Positions 7,644 through 15,778 of a DNA stretch of 64,000 bases are shown here, piece after piece. Position 1 is the first letter of the stretch; each line of letters opens with the position of its first letter. Both the position numbers and the translations under genes were made by a program. Below the pieces are notes generated by a model, which made no database searches, was not told where the DNA came from, and worked only from the letters and a program-made list of their open reading frames with translations. Source of the stretch: Corynebacterium jeikeium (GTDB lineage Bacteria > Actinomycetota > Actinomycetes > Mycobacteriales > Mycobacteriaceae); the NCBI GenBank assembly GCA_003955985.1, contig CP033784.1, positions 2,356,001 to 2,420,000 of the forward strand. The letters are read 5' to 3'.

Positions 7644-8764
7644 TACTGATTCCTTTCAGCCGGGCGGACGAGAAGGTGCGGGGAATCTGCGCCCTCGGCA
7701 ACCAGCGAGGCGTGCGTCGGCGGGTCGGAAGGCACGTGCGCCGGACGGCGGCGCTCGAACTCTTCACGCAGGACCGGAACGATTTCGGTTCCCAGGATTT
7801 CAACCTGCTCCAACGCCATTTCCAGCGGCAGGCCGGCGTGATCGATAAGGAAGAGCTGACGCTGGTAGTCGCCAACGGCGTCTGCATAGCCCAGGTAACG
7901 TTCGATGATTTGCTCAGGCGTGCCGACGGTCAGTGGAGTGATGTTCTCGAATTCTTCCAGAGATGGCCCATGTCCATAGACCGGGGCATTGTCGAAGTAT
8001 GGGCGGAAAATCTCCTTGGCCTTCTTCTCCGTCTCAGCGGCGAAGACCTGACCGCCAAGCCCGACGATTGCCTGATCAGCAGCACCATGACCGTAGTGCT
8101 CATAGCGCTGGCGGTAGAGATTGACCATGGCTGTGGTGTGCTCGATATTCCAGAAAATGTGATTATGGAAGAAGCCGTCCCCATAGAAGGCGGCCTGCTC
8201 AGCAATCTCAGTGGAGCGGATTGAGCCGTGCCACACGAAAGGTGCTACACCGTCGAGCGGGCGCGGTGTGGACGTAAATGACTGCAGCGGAGTGCGGAAT
8301 TGACCTTGCCAATCCACATTCTCCTCACGCCAAAGGGTGCGCAGCAGGTGATAGTTCTCGATGGCCAGCGGAATTCCCTTGCGAATATCCTTGCCAAACC
8401 ACGGATAAACAGGCCCGGTGTTGCCGCGGCCCATCATGAGATCAATGCGACCTTCGGAAAGGTGCTGGAGGTAGGCGTAATCCTCGGCGATGCGCACGGG
8501 GTCGGTGGTGGTAATCAGCGTTGTCGAAGTCGACAGAATCAGATTTTCGGTCTGTGCTGCGAGGTTGGCTAATAAAATCGGCGGATTCGCCGGTGCCACA
8601 AACGGTGGATTGTGGTGCTGGCCAGTAGCAAATACATCGAGGCCGACCTCTTCGGCCTTCTTCGCTAGGGCGACAGTTGCCTTAATGCGCTCATGTTCAG
8701 TAGGGATTTGTCCAGTCGTGGGATCTTTTGTGACGTCGCCAATTGTAAAAATTCCGAATTGCAT
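7643..8764 (-). CDS. Luciferase-like FMN-dependent monooxygenase, CE1758 family
   Basis: LLM-class flavin-dependent oxidoreductase (TIM barrel): MQFGIFTIGDV, FATGQHHNPPFVAPANPP, LSTSTTLITTTDPVRIAEDYAYL, GRIDLMMGRGNTGPVYPWFG and a C-terminal LIDHAGLPLEMALEQVEILG are standard blocks. The substrate is unknown. A TTG at 8773 would add three residues; I prefer the ATG at 8764, with AGGA upstream. It is the first gene of a two-gene operon with the FMN reductase, divergent from the yceI-like gene. The promoter contains a RosR-type operator only 22 bp upstream of the start, so oxidative-stress derepression is likely. Confidence 0.88.
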   Translation of the reverse strand: MQFGIFTIGDVTKDPTTGQIPTEHERIKATVALAKKAEEVGLDVFATGQHHNPPFVAPANPPILLANLAAQTENLILSTSTTLITTTDPVRIAEDYAYLQHLSEGRIDLMMGRGNTGPVYPWFGKDIRKGIPLAIENYHLLRTLWREENVDWQGQFRTPLQSFTSTPRPLDGVAPFVWHGSIRSTEIAEQAAFYGDGFFHNHIFWNIEHTTAMVNLYRQRYEHYGHGAADQAIVGLGGQVFAAETEKKAKEIFRPYFDNAPVYGHGPSLEEFENITPLTVGTPEQIIERYLGYADAVGDYQRQLFLIDHAGLPLEMALEQVEILGTEIVPVLREEFERRRPAHVPSDPPTHASLVAEGADSPHLLVRPAERNQ

Positions 8765-8786
8765 AATTCTCAATCCTAAATAGCAG

Positions 8787-8804
8787 TTGTTGACATGTCA
8801 ACGC
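8787..8804. promoter_or_regulatory. RosR-like (MarR family) operator 1
   Basis: TTGTTGACATGTCAACGC contains the perfect palindrome GTTGAC-AT-GTCAAC and matches 16 of 18 positions of the C. glutamicum RosR consensus as I remember it (TTGTTGAYRYRTCAACWA). It lies just upstream of the monooxygenase start. Confidence 0.75.
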
Positions 8805-8949
8805 CTGTTATGCTGGGCATAAGCACTTAAAACGACTCCATATGAACCGCCTCCAACCAAAGGAGCCTCGCCCAGCCATGACAAAACCCCGAACCGATCG
8901 CCCGACCGGATGTGCGCTTCTAAAAAATATTCGGCATTTTCTTTGACCT

Positions 8950-8967
8950 TTGTTGACACATCATCAC
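8950..8967. promoter_or_regulatory. RosR-like operator 2 (imperfect)
   Basis: TTGTTGACACATCATCAC keeps the left half-site exactly and differs mainly in the right half. It overlaps a TTGACA hexamer (8953-8958) that may be the -35 box of the yceI-like gene. Confidence 0.6.
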
Positions 8968-8978
8968 ATCTAGAGTTA

Positions 8979-8996
8979 TCGTTGACACGTCAACAC
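8979..8996. promoter_or_regulatory. RosR-like operator 3
   Basis: TCGTTGACACGTCAACAC holds the arms GTTGAC and GTCAAC with centre AC, about 70 bp upstream of the yceI-like gene. With operators 1 and 2 it covers the whole divergent promoter region. Confidence 0.75.
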
Positions 8997-9067
8997 CGGA
9001 AGTTGGTTCCGGCGGACAAAAATACTTCGAAACATTCGAGATACTTTTAACTTTTAGGAGATTCACT

Positions 9068-9604
9068 ATGGCTCTTCAGTCTGGCAACTACGTTCTTGAT
9101 GCACAGCACTCCACCGTTGGATTCACCGTTCGTCACGCAATGATCACTAAGGTCCACGGTCAGTTCACTGAGTTTGAGTCCGTTATTAATTTTGATGCCG
9201 ACAAGCCGGAGAATTCCACGGCAAAGGCGACCATTCAGGCGAACTCCATCAACACCAACAATGAAGAGCGCGACAACCACCTGCGCTCGAAGGACTTCTT
9301 CGGCACCGACGAAAACCCGACCTTCGAATTCGTTTCCACCGCTATCGAGCTCCAGAGCGAAGAAAAGGCCACCGTTACCGGCGACCTAACCATCAACGGC
9401 ATCACCAAGCCGGTCACCCTGGATGTCGACATTTTCGGCTCCGCTGAAGACCCATGGGGTCAGACTCGCGTTGGCTTCGAGGCAGCCACCAAGATTGACC
9501 GCACCGATTTCGGCATCGATTACAACGCTCCTATTAAGACTGGCGGCCTGCTCCTTGGCAACGAGATTTCCCTGCAGATCGACGGCTCCGCAGTTAAGCA
9601 GTAA
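9068..9604 (+). CDS. YceI-family (polyisoprenoid-binding-like) protein
   Basis: A 178-residue lipocalin-like YceI protein: YVLDAQHSTVGFTVRHAMITKVHGQF at the start, LRSKDFFGTDENPTFEFVST in the middle, and TINGITKPVTLDV...FGIDYNAP at the end. There is no signal peptide, so it is probably cytoplasmic. The family binds long isoprenoid or amphiphilic lipids and is often stress induced. AGGAG is 7 nt before the ATG. The three RosR-type sites upstream suggest control by a thiol-based MarR regulator. From memory, the C. glutamicum gene next to rosR encodes a protein of this family, which supports the link. A terminator follows. Confidence 0.92.
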   Translation: MALQSGNYVLDAQHSTVGFTVRHAMITKVHGQFTEFESVINFDADKPENSTAKATIQANSINTNNEERDNHLRSKDFFGTDENPTFEFVSTAIELQSEEKATVTGDLTINGITKPVTLDVDIFGSAEDPWGQTRVGFEAATKIDRTDFGIDYNAPIKTGGLLLGNEISLQIDGSAVKQ

Positions 9605-9641
9605 CTAGCAGCCAGAACCCCAGCTGCCCGCACCCCAGTAA

Positions 9642-9672
9642 AGCGTCCTGCATCCTCATGCAGGGCGCTTTT
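9642..9672 (+). terminator. Rho-independent terminator after the yceI-like gene
   Basis: AGCGTCCTGCAT (9642-9653) pairs with ATGCAGGGCGCT (9658-9669; one G-T pair) and is followed by TTTT. Confidence 0.8.
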
Positions 9673-9740
9673 GCGCAATCAATGTGCAATTAATCTGCCC
9701 CCGCTGTGAGAAAAGCATGGTGCGGGAGCAAAAAAGTGGC

Positions 9741-11123
9741 ATGCTTAGACAGGTGAGTTCCAGTAAAGACACTTCCCAGGGCACCGAAACCACCAACGAG
9801 ACAACGCAGGACGCTCAGGCTGCGCAGGCCGCTCAGGCCGAGCAGTCCCGTGCTGCCCGTGTTGCCGCCCGTCGTGGAAACATCAGGGCACCTCGCCGCA
9901 CTCCACTGAAGACACTGGACCAATCCTCCAAGCTGCAGAACGTCCTCTACGACATTCGCGGTCCGGTGACTACTCTCGCCGAACAGATGGAGGCCGACGG
10001 CCACCGCATCATGATGCTCAACACCGGCAATCCGGCAAAGTTCGGCTTTGATGCACCTGACACCATCGTGCAGGACATGGTCCGCGCCCTCCCCCACGCA
10101 CAGGGCTACTCCGAGTCCAAGGGTATTTACTCCGCACGCCGTGCCGTCGTCACGCGCTATGAGATGGACCCGGACTTCCCCCGTTTCGACGTCAACGACG
10201 TCTGGCTGGGCAACGGCGTCTCCGAGCTGATTTCCATCACCACGCAGGCGCTGCTCAACGAGGGCGATGAGGTCCTCATTCCAGCTCCGGATTACCCGCT
10301 CTGGACTGCAGCAACCACCCTCGCCGGCGGCAAGGCCGTCCACTACACGTGCGATGAGGAGAATAACTGGGCCCCGGATGTCGAAGACATTCGCTCGAAG
10401 GTGACGGATCGCACGAAGGCTATTGTCATCATCAACCCGAACAATCCGACCGGCGCGGTCTACACACGCCAGACGCTCGAAGCCATCGTCGATATCGCTC
10501 GTGAGCACTCACTCCTGCTGCTTTCCGACGAAATCTACGACCGCATCCTCTACGACGATGCAGAGCACATTTCCACTGCCTCCTTGGCCCCGGATTTGCT
10601 CTGTATCACCTTCAACGGCTTGTCCAAGACCTACCGTGTGGCCGGTTACCGCGCGGGCTGGATGGTGCTGACTGGCCCGAAGCGCCACGCAGAGGGCTTT
10701 ATCGAGGGCATCAACTTGCTGGCCAGCACCCGTCTATGCCCGAATGTCCCTGCTCAACACGGCATTCAGGTGGCACTCGGCGGCTACCAGTCCATCGAGG
10801 ACTTGATCTTGCCAGGCGGTCGCCTGCTGGAGCAGCGCAATGTCGCCTACGAGGGACTGACCTCAATTCCGGGCGTAAGCTGCGTGAAGCCGATGGGAGC
10901 AATGTACGCATTCCCGAAGCTGGATCCGAACGTCTACGAAATTCACGATGACGAGAAGCTGATGCTCGACATCCTGCGTGAAGAGAAGATCCTGATGGTC
11001 GGCGGCTCTGGCTTCAACTACCCGACGCCGGATCACTTCCGAATTGTCACCCTGCCGTGGGCACGCGACCTGAAGGAAGCTATCGAGCGCCTAGGCAACT
11101 TCCTGGTCAGCTACAAGCAATAG
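9741..11123 (+). CDS. alaT: Alanine aminotransferase (AlaT-like), fold-type I PLP enzyme
   Basis: This PLP-dependent aminotransferase forms alanine from pyruvate and glutamate by family. Visible blocks are MMLNTGNPAKFGFDAP, GYSESKGIYSARRAVV, NGVSELISITTQALLNEGDEVLIPAPDYPLW, NPNNPTGAVY, LLSDEIYDRI, and the PLP-lysine loop FNGLSKTYRVAGYRAGWM (Lys in SKTY), then FRIVTLPW. An N-terminal Gln/Ala-rich extension of about 45 residues precedes the conserved domain. The frame is open from a GTG at 9684 inside the preceding terminator tail; the ATG at 9741 (GGGAG 12 nt upstream) or the GTG at 9753 is more plausible. The M. tuberculosis orthologue (Rv0337c) adjoins the Fe-S reductase gene; here about 7.8 kb separates them. 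Confidence 0.9.
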   Translation: MLRQVSSSKDTSQGTETTNETTQDAQAAQAAQAEQSRAARVAARRGNIRAPRRTPLKTLDQSSKLQNVLYDIRGPVTTLAEQMEADGHRIMMLNTGNPAKFGFDAPDTIVQDMVRALPHAQGYSESKGIYSARRAVVTRYEMDPDFPRFDVNDVWLGNGVSELISITTQALLNEGDEVLIPAPDYPLWTAATTLAGGKAVHYTCDEENNWAPDVEDIRSKVTDRTKAIVIINPNNPTGAVYTRQTLEAIVDIAREHSLLLLSDEIYDRILYDDAEHISTASLAPDLLCITFNGLSKTYRVAGYRAGWMVLTGPKRHAEGFIEGINLLASTRLCPNVPAQHGIQVALGGYQSIEDLILPGGRLLEQRNVAYEGLTSIPGVSCVKPMGAMYAFPKLDPNVYEIHDDEKLMLDILREEKILMVGGSGFNYPTPDHFRIVTLPWARDLKEAIERLGNFLVSYKQ

Positions 11124-11343
11124 CAGTACTTAAGGTTGCGCACGCTACTGGTTCTGCCCTTCTCACATATCGATGCGCTATTCACTTATGGACACACTGG
11201 AGCGCATCGATGAGTGAGTATTGCATCGATAGGTGGGCCATAGCGCTGATGACTACGGCTCGGCGCGCCGGAATGGCGGTACGCCTTCCGGTGCTGGTGC
11301 AGCGATTAGGTTATTAAGGGTGGGCAGGCATTCAAAAGATTCA
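11124..11343. other. Intergenic region with ATCGAT-centred inverted repeat
   Basis: ATCGATGCGCT (11169-11179) and AGCGCATCGAT (11201-11211) form perfect 11-bp arms with a 21-nt loop, and a third GCATCGAT follows at about 11225. There is no T-tract, so it looks more like a regulator site or a structured RNA than a terminator. No gene is seen. Confidence 0.5.
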
Positions 11344-13107
11344 ATGAACTCTGACAACCAGCAACCTTTTCGCGTTGCTCCGGGTTCCGACATAGGTGCG
11401 CATCTCGACGTACTGAAGAACTCGAACAGCGGCTCCCCTACCGGCCGGTTCCGGGCTGTCAATACCGCGAATCAACCCAACTCTGCAACTTCGGCTGCCC
11501 CAGCACGACATGCAGAGCCTGCCGCACATTCAAAACCAGCACCGGCACGGCAAAACGAACCTGCGCAAGCCAAACCAAAACCAACGAAACCGCGGCACAA
11601 CCCCACAAGAGCACGTCGCTTGCTGGCCACAGTTCTCACAGTTGCTGGTATTGCCACTTTCCTCGCAGTGATTGGGCTCTGGCCATCGGGTGAAGCTCCG
11701 AGCCCAGGGCCGGGATTCCTGCAGTCACAGACGTCAGCTGCAGAGACGGTTAAGGGAACCGTCGTAAAGCACAGCGTCGGCGCGTGCAATTCGCCTGACA
11801 ACGGACGCGTCTTCGATGACCAGCCGCGGCCAGGACTGGCGGCCTCCCTCAATGACCCCGCGGCGCCGAAGTGCCAGCTCTCGGTCATTGAGCTGACCTC
11901 GGGTCCAGACGAGGGCAAGAAGACTCTGCTGGAAGCATCCGGCCTTCCCGGCGAGATTGAGCTGGAGGAGGGAGACAAGGTCGTCCTGGCAATTCACCGT
12001 CCAAACGCGGCCGGTACCGGAGCTGTCGACAATGGTGCCGTGCCGGATCCGGGGTTGATGACACCGGCTCCCGGCGTTGTTCCCGCGCCTGCCCCTGAGG
12101 GCGCAGAGGGTGAGCCTGCTCCTGATGCAGAGGCTCCGGCACCAGCTCCAGCCCCGGAGCAGGAACCAGCACCTGAATCCGACGCAGAAGTCCCCGCTGC
12201 CCCCGCTGCCCCCGAAGCTCCTGCTCCTGCCACCGACACTAATGTCGTCGACCTCGCGCCCGATCAGGTTGTCGACACCGCTAGCATCGGCAACACCTAC
12301 ACCTTCCTGGACATGGATCGCACCACGACCATCTGGATGTGGCTCGGCGCAGCGGTGCTGCTCATCATCCTCGTCGGCATGACTCGCGGAGTCTTGAGCC
12401 TCATTGGTCTTGGCATCACGCTGGCCGCAGTGATGGGATTCCTGGTTCCGGCACTGCTACGCGGTGGCGATCCTGTGGCCTTAGCCATCACGGCGGGCGC
12501 GGCGATCCTCTTCCCGGTGCTCTTCCTCGTACATGGCATCAATTGGAAGTCAGCTTCCGCACTGGCGGGAACACTCACCACGATGGTGTTGGCGGCGGGC
12601 CTGGCCAACCTCGCAATCTCCACGTCACAGCTACGTGGTCTCGGCAACGAGGACAACCTGCTCATTCAGCTTTACCTGCCTGACGTCTCCGTCACAGGTC
12701 TGCTTCTGGCGGGATTCATCATCGGCGCGTTGGGCGTGCTTAACGACGTCACCATCGCCCAGGCCTCGACCGTCCAGGAGCTTTACGAAGCAGCTCCGCG
12801 GTCGCGGCCTATGGAGGTCTTCCGCTCGGCAATGCGCGTCGGTCGCGACCACATCGCGTCGATGGTCTACACACTGGTACTGGCGTACCTCGGCACCGCA
12901 CTGCCGCTATCGATTTTGTTAAGCGTCTCCGACCGGCCGCTGATGCAGTCGTTGACCTCCGATGTCGTGGCCACAGAGCTGCTGCGTTCCACCATCGGTG
13001 CGGTGGCTTTGGTACTCGCAGTGCCGATTACCACCCTCATCGCCGCCTATACCGTGGCCCCGGAGGGTATGAAGTTTCCGAAGCGCTCGAGGGCGGCTAG
13101 CATTTAG
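11344..13107 (+). CDS. YibE/F-like membrane protein
   Basis: The protein has a cytoplasmic, Ala/Pro-rich N-terminus of about 90 residues, one membrane anchor (RRLLATVLTVAGIATFLAVIG), and an extracytoplasmic segment containing VKGTVVKHSVGAC...C, GPDEGKKTLLEASG and EGDKVVLAIHRP, interrupted by a long Pro/Ala/Glu linker. A YibE/F membrane domain follows with about six to seven helices (GLLLAGFIIGALGVLNDVTIAQASTVQEL is the family hallmark, around residues 448-476). The function is not established; a transport role is often assumed. I start at the ATG at 11344; the frame is open further upstream. Its stop overlaps the stop of the convergent ugd gene by 3 bp. Confidence 0.85.
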   Translation: MNSDNQQPFRVAPGSDIGAHLDVLKNSNSGSPTGRFRAVNTANQPNSATSAAPARHAEPAAHSKPAPARQNEPAQAKPKPTKPRHNPTRARRLLATVLTVAGIATFLAVIGLWPSGEAPSPGPGFLQSQTSAAETVKGTVVKHSVGACNSPDNGRVFDDQPRPGLAASLNDPAAPKCQLSVIELTSGPDEGKKTLLEASGLPGEIELEEGDKVVLAIHRPNAAGTGAVDNGAVPDPGLMTPAPGVVPAPAPEGAEGEPAPDAEAPAPAPAPEQEPAPESDAEVPAAPAAPEAPAPATDTNVVDLAPDQVVDTASIGNTYTFLDMDRTTTIWMWLGAAVLLIILVGMTRGVLSLIGLGITLAAVMGFLVPALLRGGDPVALAITAGAAILFPVLFLVHGINWKSASALAGTLTTMVLAAGLANLAISTSQLRGLGNEDNLLIQLYLPDVSVTGLLLAGFIIGALGVLNDVTIAQASTVQELYEAAPRSRPMEVFRSAMRVGRDHIASMVYTLVLAYLGTALPLSILLSVSDRPLMQSLTSDVVATELLRSTIGAVALVLAVPITTLIAAYTVAPEGMKFPKRSRAASI

Positions 13108-14486
13108 CCGCGGCCGAGGCAGGTGACATCCCAGCCTGCGGCACGCCACTGGTCGGCTGGCAGGCAGTTGCGGCCGTCGAGCACTGCTGCACGCTTGACC
13201 AGCTTCTTCGCAGCCACCGGGTCGATGTCGCGGAACTGCTGCCACTCGGTGGCGACGACAACCATCTCCGTGCCTTCCAGGGCAGCTTCGATGCTCGGTG
13301 CGTACTCCAAGGTCGGGAAATTCTTCTTGGCGTTCTCCATGGCCTGCGGGTCATAAACACTCACCGAAGCGCCCGCCAGAGACAGCGAACCAGCAATCGA
13401 CAGCGCCGGGGAGTCACGCACATCGTCAGAGTTCGGCTTGAAAGCCGCACCCAGCACGGTCACGGTGTGGCCGAGCAGCGAGCCGCCGAAGCTACCACGC
13501 ACCAGGTCAACGGTCTTTTCACGGCGACGCATGTTAATCGCATCGACCTCACGCAGGAAGGTCAGCGCCTGGTCAACGCCCAGCTCACCGGCGCGGGCCA
13601 TGAATGCGCGGATATCCTTCGGCAGGCAACCGCCGCCGAAGCCCAGACCCGCGTTGAGGAAGCGGCGGCCAATTCGGGCATCCATACCGATGGCGTCGGC
13701 AAGCGTGGTGATATCCGCACCTGTGACCTCACAGATTTCGGAGACCGCGTTGATGAAGGAAATCTTGGTGGCGAGGAATGCATTCGCCGACACCTTCACC
13801 AGCTCTGCGGTGGCAGTGTCCGCGACGATAAGCGGCGTCTCGCGCTCGAAGATAGGACCGAAGCACTCGCGCAGGCTGTCCTCAGCGATTGACTCGACCT
13901 CCTGACCAGCACCATTGAGGATCATGCCCGGCTTCTGGGTGCCCAGCACCACACGGTCCGGCTCCAGGGTGTCCTTTACCGCGAAGCCCTCGCGCAGGAA
14001 CTCCGGGTTCCAGGCGATCTCGAGGCTGGTGTTCTTCAACTGCTCATCACCGGCTGCGGCGCGCTCACCGATCATCTTCGCAGCTAGCTCCTGCAGGCGC
14101 GGTGCGGTACCGACGGGCACAGTGGACTTACCAAACACTAGATGCTTGCCGACGACGCGCTTAGCCAATTCGGTAATAGCCGCGTCCACATAGCGAACAT
14201 CGGCTGCGTACGAGCCCTTGACCTGCGGAGTTCCGACACCTACGAAGTGGACGTTCGCAAATTCAACAGCCTCGTCGTAGTTAGTGGTGAAACGTAGTCG
14301 CCCCGACTCAACGTGCTTCTTTAGCAGTTCGGGCAAGCCGGGTTCAAAGAAAGGAACTTGGCCTGCGGACAATGCCTCAATCTTGGCGGGATCAACATCT
14401 ACGCCGAGAACCTCGTGGCCTAACTCCGCCATCGCCGCGGCATGAGTGGCGCCTAGGTAACCCGTACCAATAACCGTAATACGCAT
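13104..14486 (-). CDS. ugd: UDP-glucose 6-dehydrogenase
   Basis: A 460-residue enzyme oxidising UDP-glucose to UDP-glucuronate with two NAD+. The N-terminal Rossmann motif is ITVIGTGYLGATHAAAMAELGHEVLGVDVD. VGVGTP, GKSTVPVGTAPRL, and the catalytic-cysteine loop GLGFGGGCLPKDI (Cys in GGGCLPKD) are all intact. The C-terminal domain contains VTVLGAAFKPNSDDVRDSPAL. The length matches actinobacterial orthologues. Next upstream on the same strand is dcd, 201 bp away, an order also seen in mycobacteria (Rv0321-Rv0322). Confidence 0.95.
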   Translation of the reverse strand: MRITVIGTGYLGATHAAAMAELGHEVLGVDVDPAKIEALSAGQVPFFEPGLPELLKKHVESGRLRFTTNYDEAVEFANVHFVGVGTPQVKGSYAADVRYVDAAITELAKRVVGKHLVFGKSTVPVGTAPRLQELAAKMIGERAAAGDEQLKNTSLEIAWNPEFLREGFAVKDTLEPDRVVLGTQKPGMILNGAGQEVESIAEDSLRECFGPIFERETPLIVADTATAELVKVSANAFLATKISFINAVSEICEVTGADITTLADAIGMDARIGRRFLNAGLGFGGGCLPKDIRAFMARAGELGVDQALTFLREVDAINMRRREKTVDLVRGSFGGSLLGHTVTVLGAAFKPNSDDVRDSPALSIAGSLSLAGASVSVYDPQAMENAKKNFPTLEYAPSIEAALEGTEMVVVATEWQQFRDIDPVAAKKLVKRAAVLDGRNCLPADQWRAAGWDVTCLGRG

Positions 14487-14687
14487 AAGGGCTATTATTT
14501 ATCGAAAGATAAAAGGCCATCAAGCCGATTTAACCCTTAAATGGTGTGAACTAAAGGCCCATATTTAGGCTTTTCACCTGCGAAAACTCTTTATTGAACA
14601 ATTGTTTCCATTTCTTCACCGAGAATTCACTCGGGGCTATTCACAATTCATTTATATTCCGAGTTCATATCCCGAGTTTCAGGTGCC

Positions 14688-15269
14688 TTATTCCTCATCG
14701 CGGAAGTTCAGGTACGCACGCGACGGCGTCGGGCCGCGCTGCCCCTGATACTTCGAACCGAGCTTGCCGGAACCGTAAGGCACCTCTGCCGGCGAGGACA
14801 TCTTGAACAGTGCCAGCTGGCCGACCTTCATGTTCGGCCACAGTGCGATAGGCAAGTTCGCCACATTGGATAGCTCCAGCGTGATGTGGCCTGAAAACCC
14901 TGGGTCAATAAAGCCGGCGGTCGAGTGCGTTGCCAGGCCCAGACGCCCCAGCGAAGACTTACCTTCCAGGCGGCCTGCTAGGTGCGGAGGAATAGTGAAG
15001 TACTCCAGGGTCGATGCCAGGACGAATTCGCCCGGGTGAAGAATGAAGGGCTGCCCTTCTGGAACCTCGTGCGGGGACGTCAGTTCTTCCTGCGGCAACT
15101 TCGGATCGATGTGCGTGTACTGCGAGTTGTTAAAAACTCGGAAGAACTTGTCCAGACGCACGTCGATGGACGAAGGCTGAATCATCTTCGGGTCAAAAGG
15201 ATCAATGCCGAGATGGCCGGAGCCTTCGGCATCGATAGCGGCACGAATATCACGATCTGAGAGCAACAC
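14688..15269 (-). CDS. dcd: dCTP deaminase
   Basis: The protein has 193 residues: [71 protein letters not shown], the catalytic-site block [20 protein letters not shown], and [20 protein letters not shown]. It deaminates dCTP; many actinobacterial members are bifunctional (dCTP to dUMP), which the sequence alone does not settle. The frame can be read from 15299, but family alignment puts the start at the GTG at 15269 (VLLSDRD...). It adjoins the tRNA-Gly gene, as in related genomes. Confidence 0.95.
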   Translation of the reverse strand: MLLSDRDIRAAIDAEGSGHLGIDPFDPKMIQPSSIDVRLDKFFRVFNNSQYTHIDPKLPQEELTSPHEVPEGQPFILHPGEFVLASTLEYFTIPPHLAGRLEGKSSLGRLGLATHSTAGFIDPGFSGHITLELSNVANLPIALWPNMKVGQLALFKMSSPAEVPYGSGKLGSKYQGQRGPTPSRAYLNFRDEE

Positions 15270-15534
15270 ATAGACCAGCTTAACCGCTCTGTAATACACA
15301 GCGTGTGCGGGTTACAGGATATGCCCGCACTGAATCCCCCGGGAAGGACTGGATAAGGTCCTACAAGGAGATCAGCGATTAACCCGAAAAGACGGACAGA
15401 GGGTCTTCAAGACCAATTTTTTCGACACGAATCGAGAGTGCTACATTGAAGTTACAGAGGGCGACTGATTGCCTGCATGCCACACCTACTGTGCCAATCC
15501 CGTGGCGTGCTTTTAATCATTCCGCCTACTGTGT

Positions 15535-15605
15535 GCCGATGTAGTTCAATGGTAGAACTCCTGCTTCCCAAGCAGGCGGCGCGGGTTCGATTCCCGTCAT
15601 CGGCT
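15535..15605 (+). tRNA. tRNA-Gly (anticodon CCC)
   Basis: The 71-nt cloverleaf has acceptor arms GCCGATG / CATCGGC, D-arm GTTCAATGGTAGAAC, anticodon stem-loop CCTGC-TTCCCAA-GCAGG with anticodon CCC, and T-arm GCGGGTTCGATTCCCGT. The 3' CCA is not encoded. A terminator follows 8 bp later. Confidence 0.96.
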
Positions 15606-15612
15606 CCGCCCA

Positions 15613-15646
15613 ATGAGGCTCAGCGTCAAGCTGAGCCTCATTTTTG
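15613..15646 (+). terminator. Terminator of the tRNA-Gly transcript
   Basis: ATGAGGCTCAG / CTGAGCCTCAT with a short loop, followed by TTTTTG. Confidence 0.9.
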
Positions 15647-15778
15647 TTTCCGCTGTTTTCAGCTACATCCCGCGGTACCACAACAACCAAACAACTCCGA
15701 TTAGCACATCCGAGTAACACTCTTGCACAGCACAAACCCATTAGAAACTACTTCTGAAATCATGTAAGTGTTACTGCT

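Noticed and set aside
11233-11343. Upstream extension of the YibE-like gene
   Set aside because: The extra residues look random and overlap the ATCGAT repeats; the ATG at 11344 begins a plausible cytoplasmic tail.
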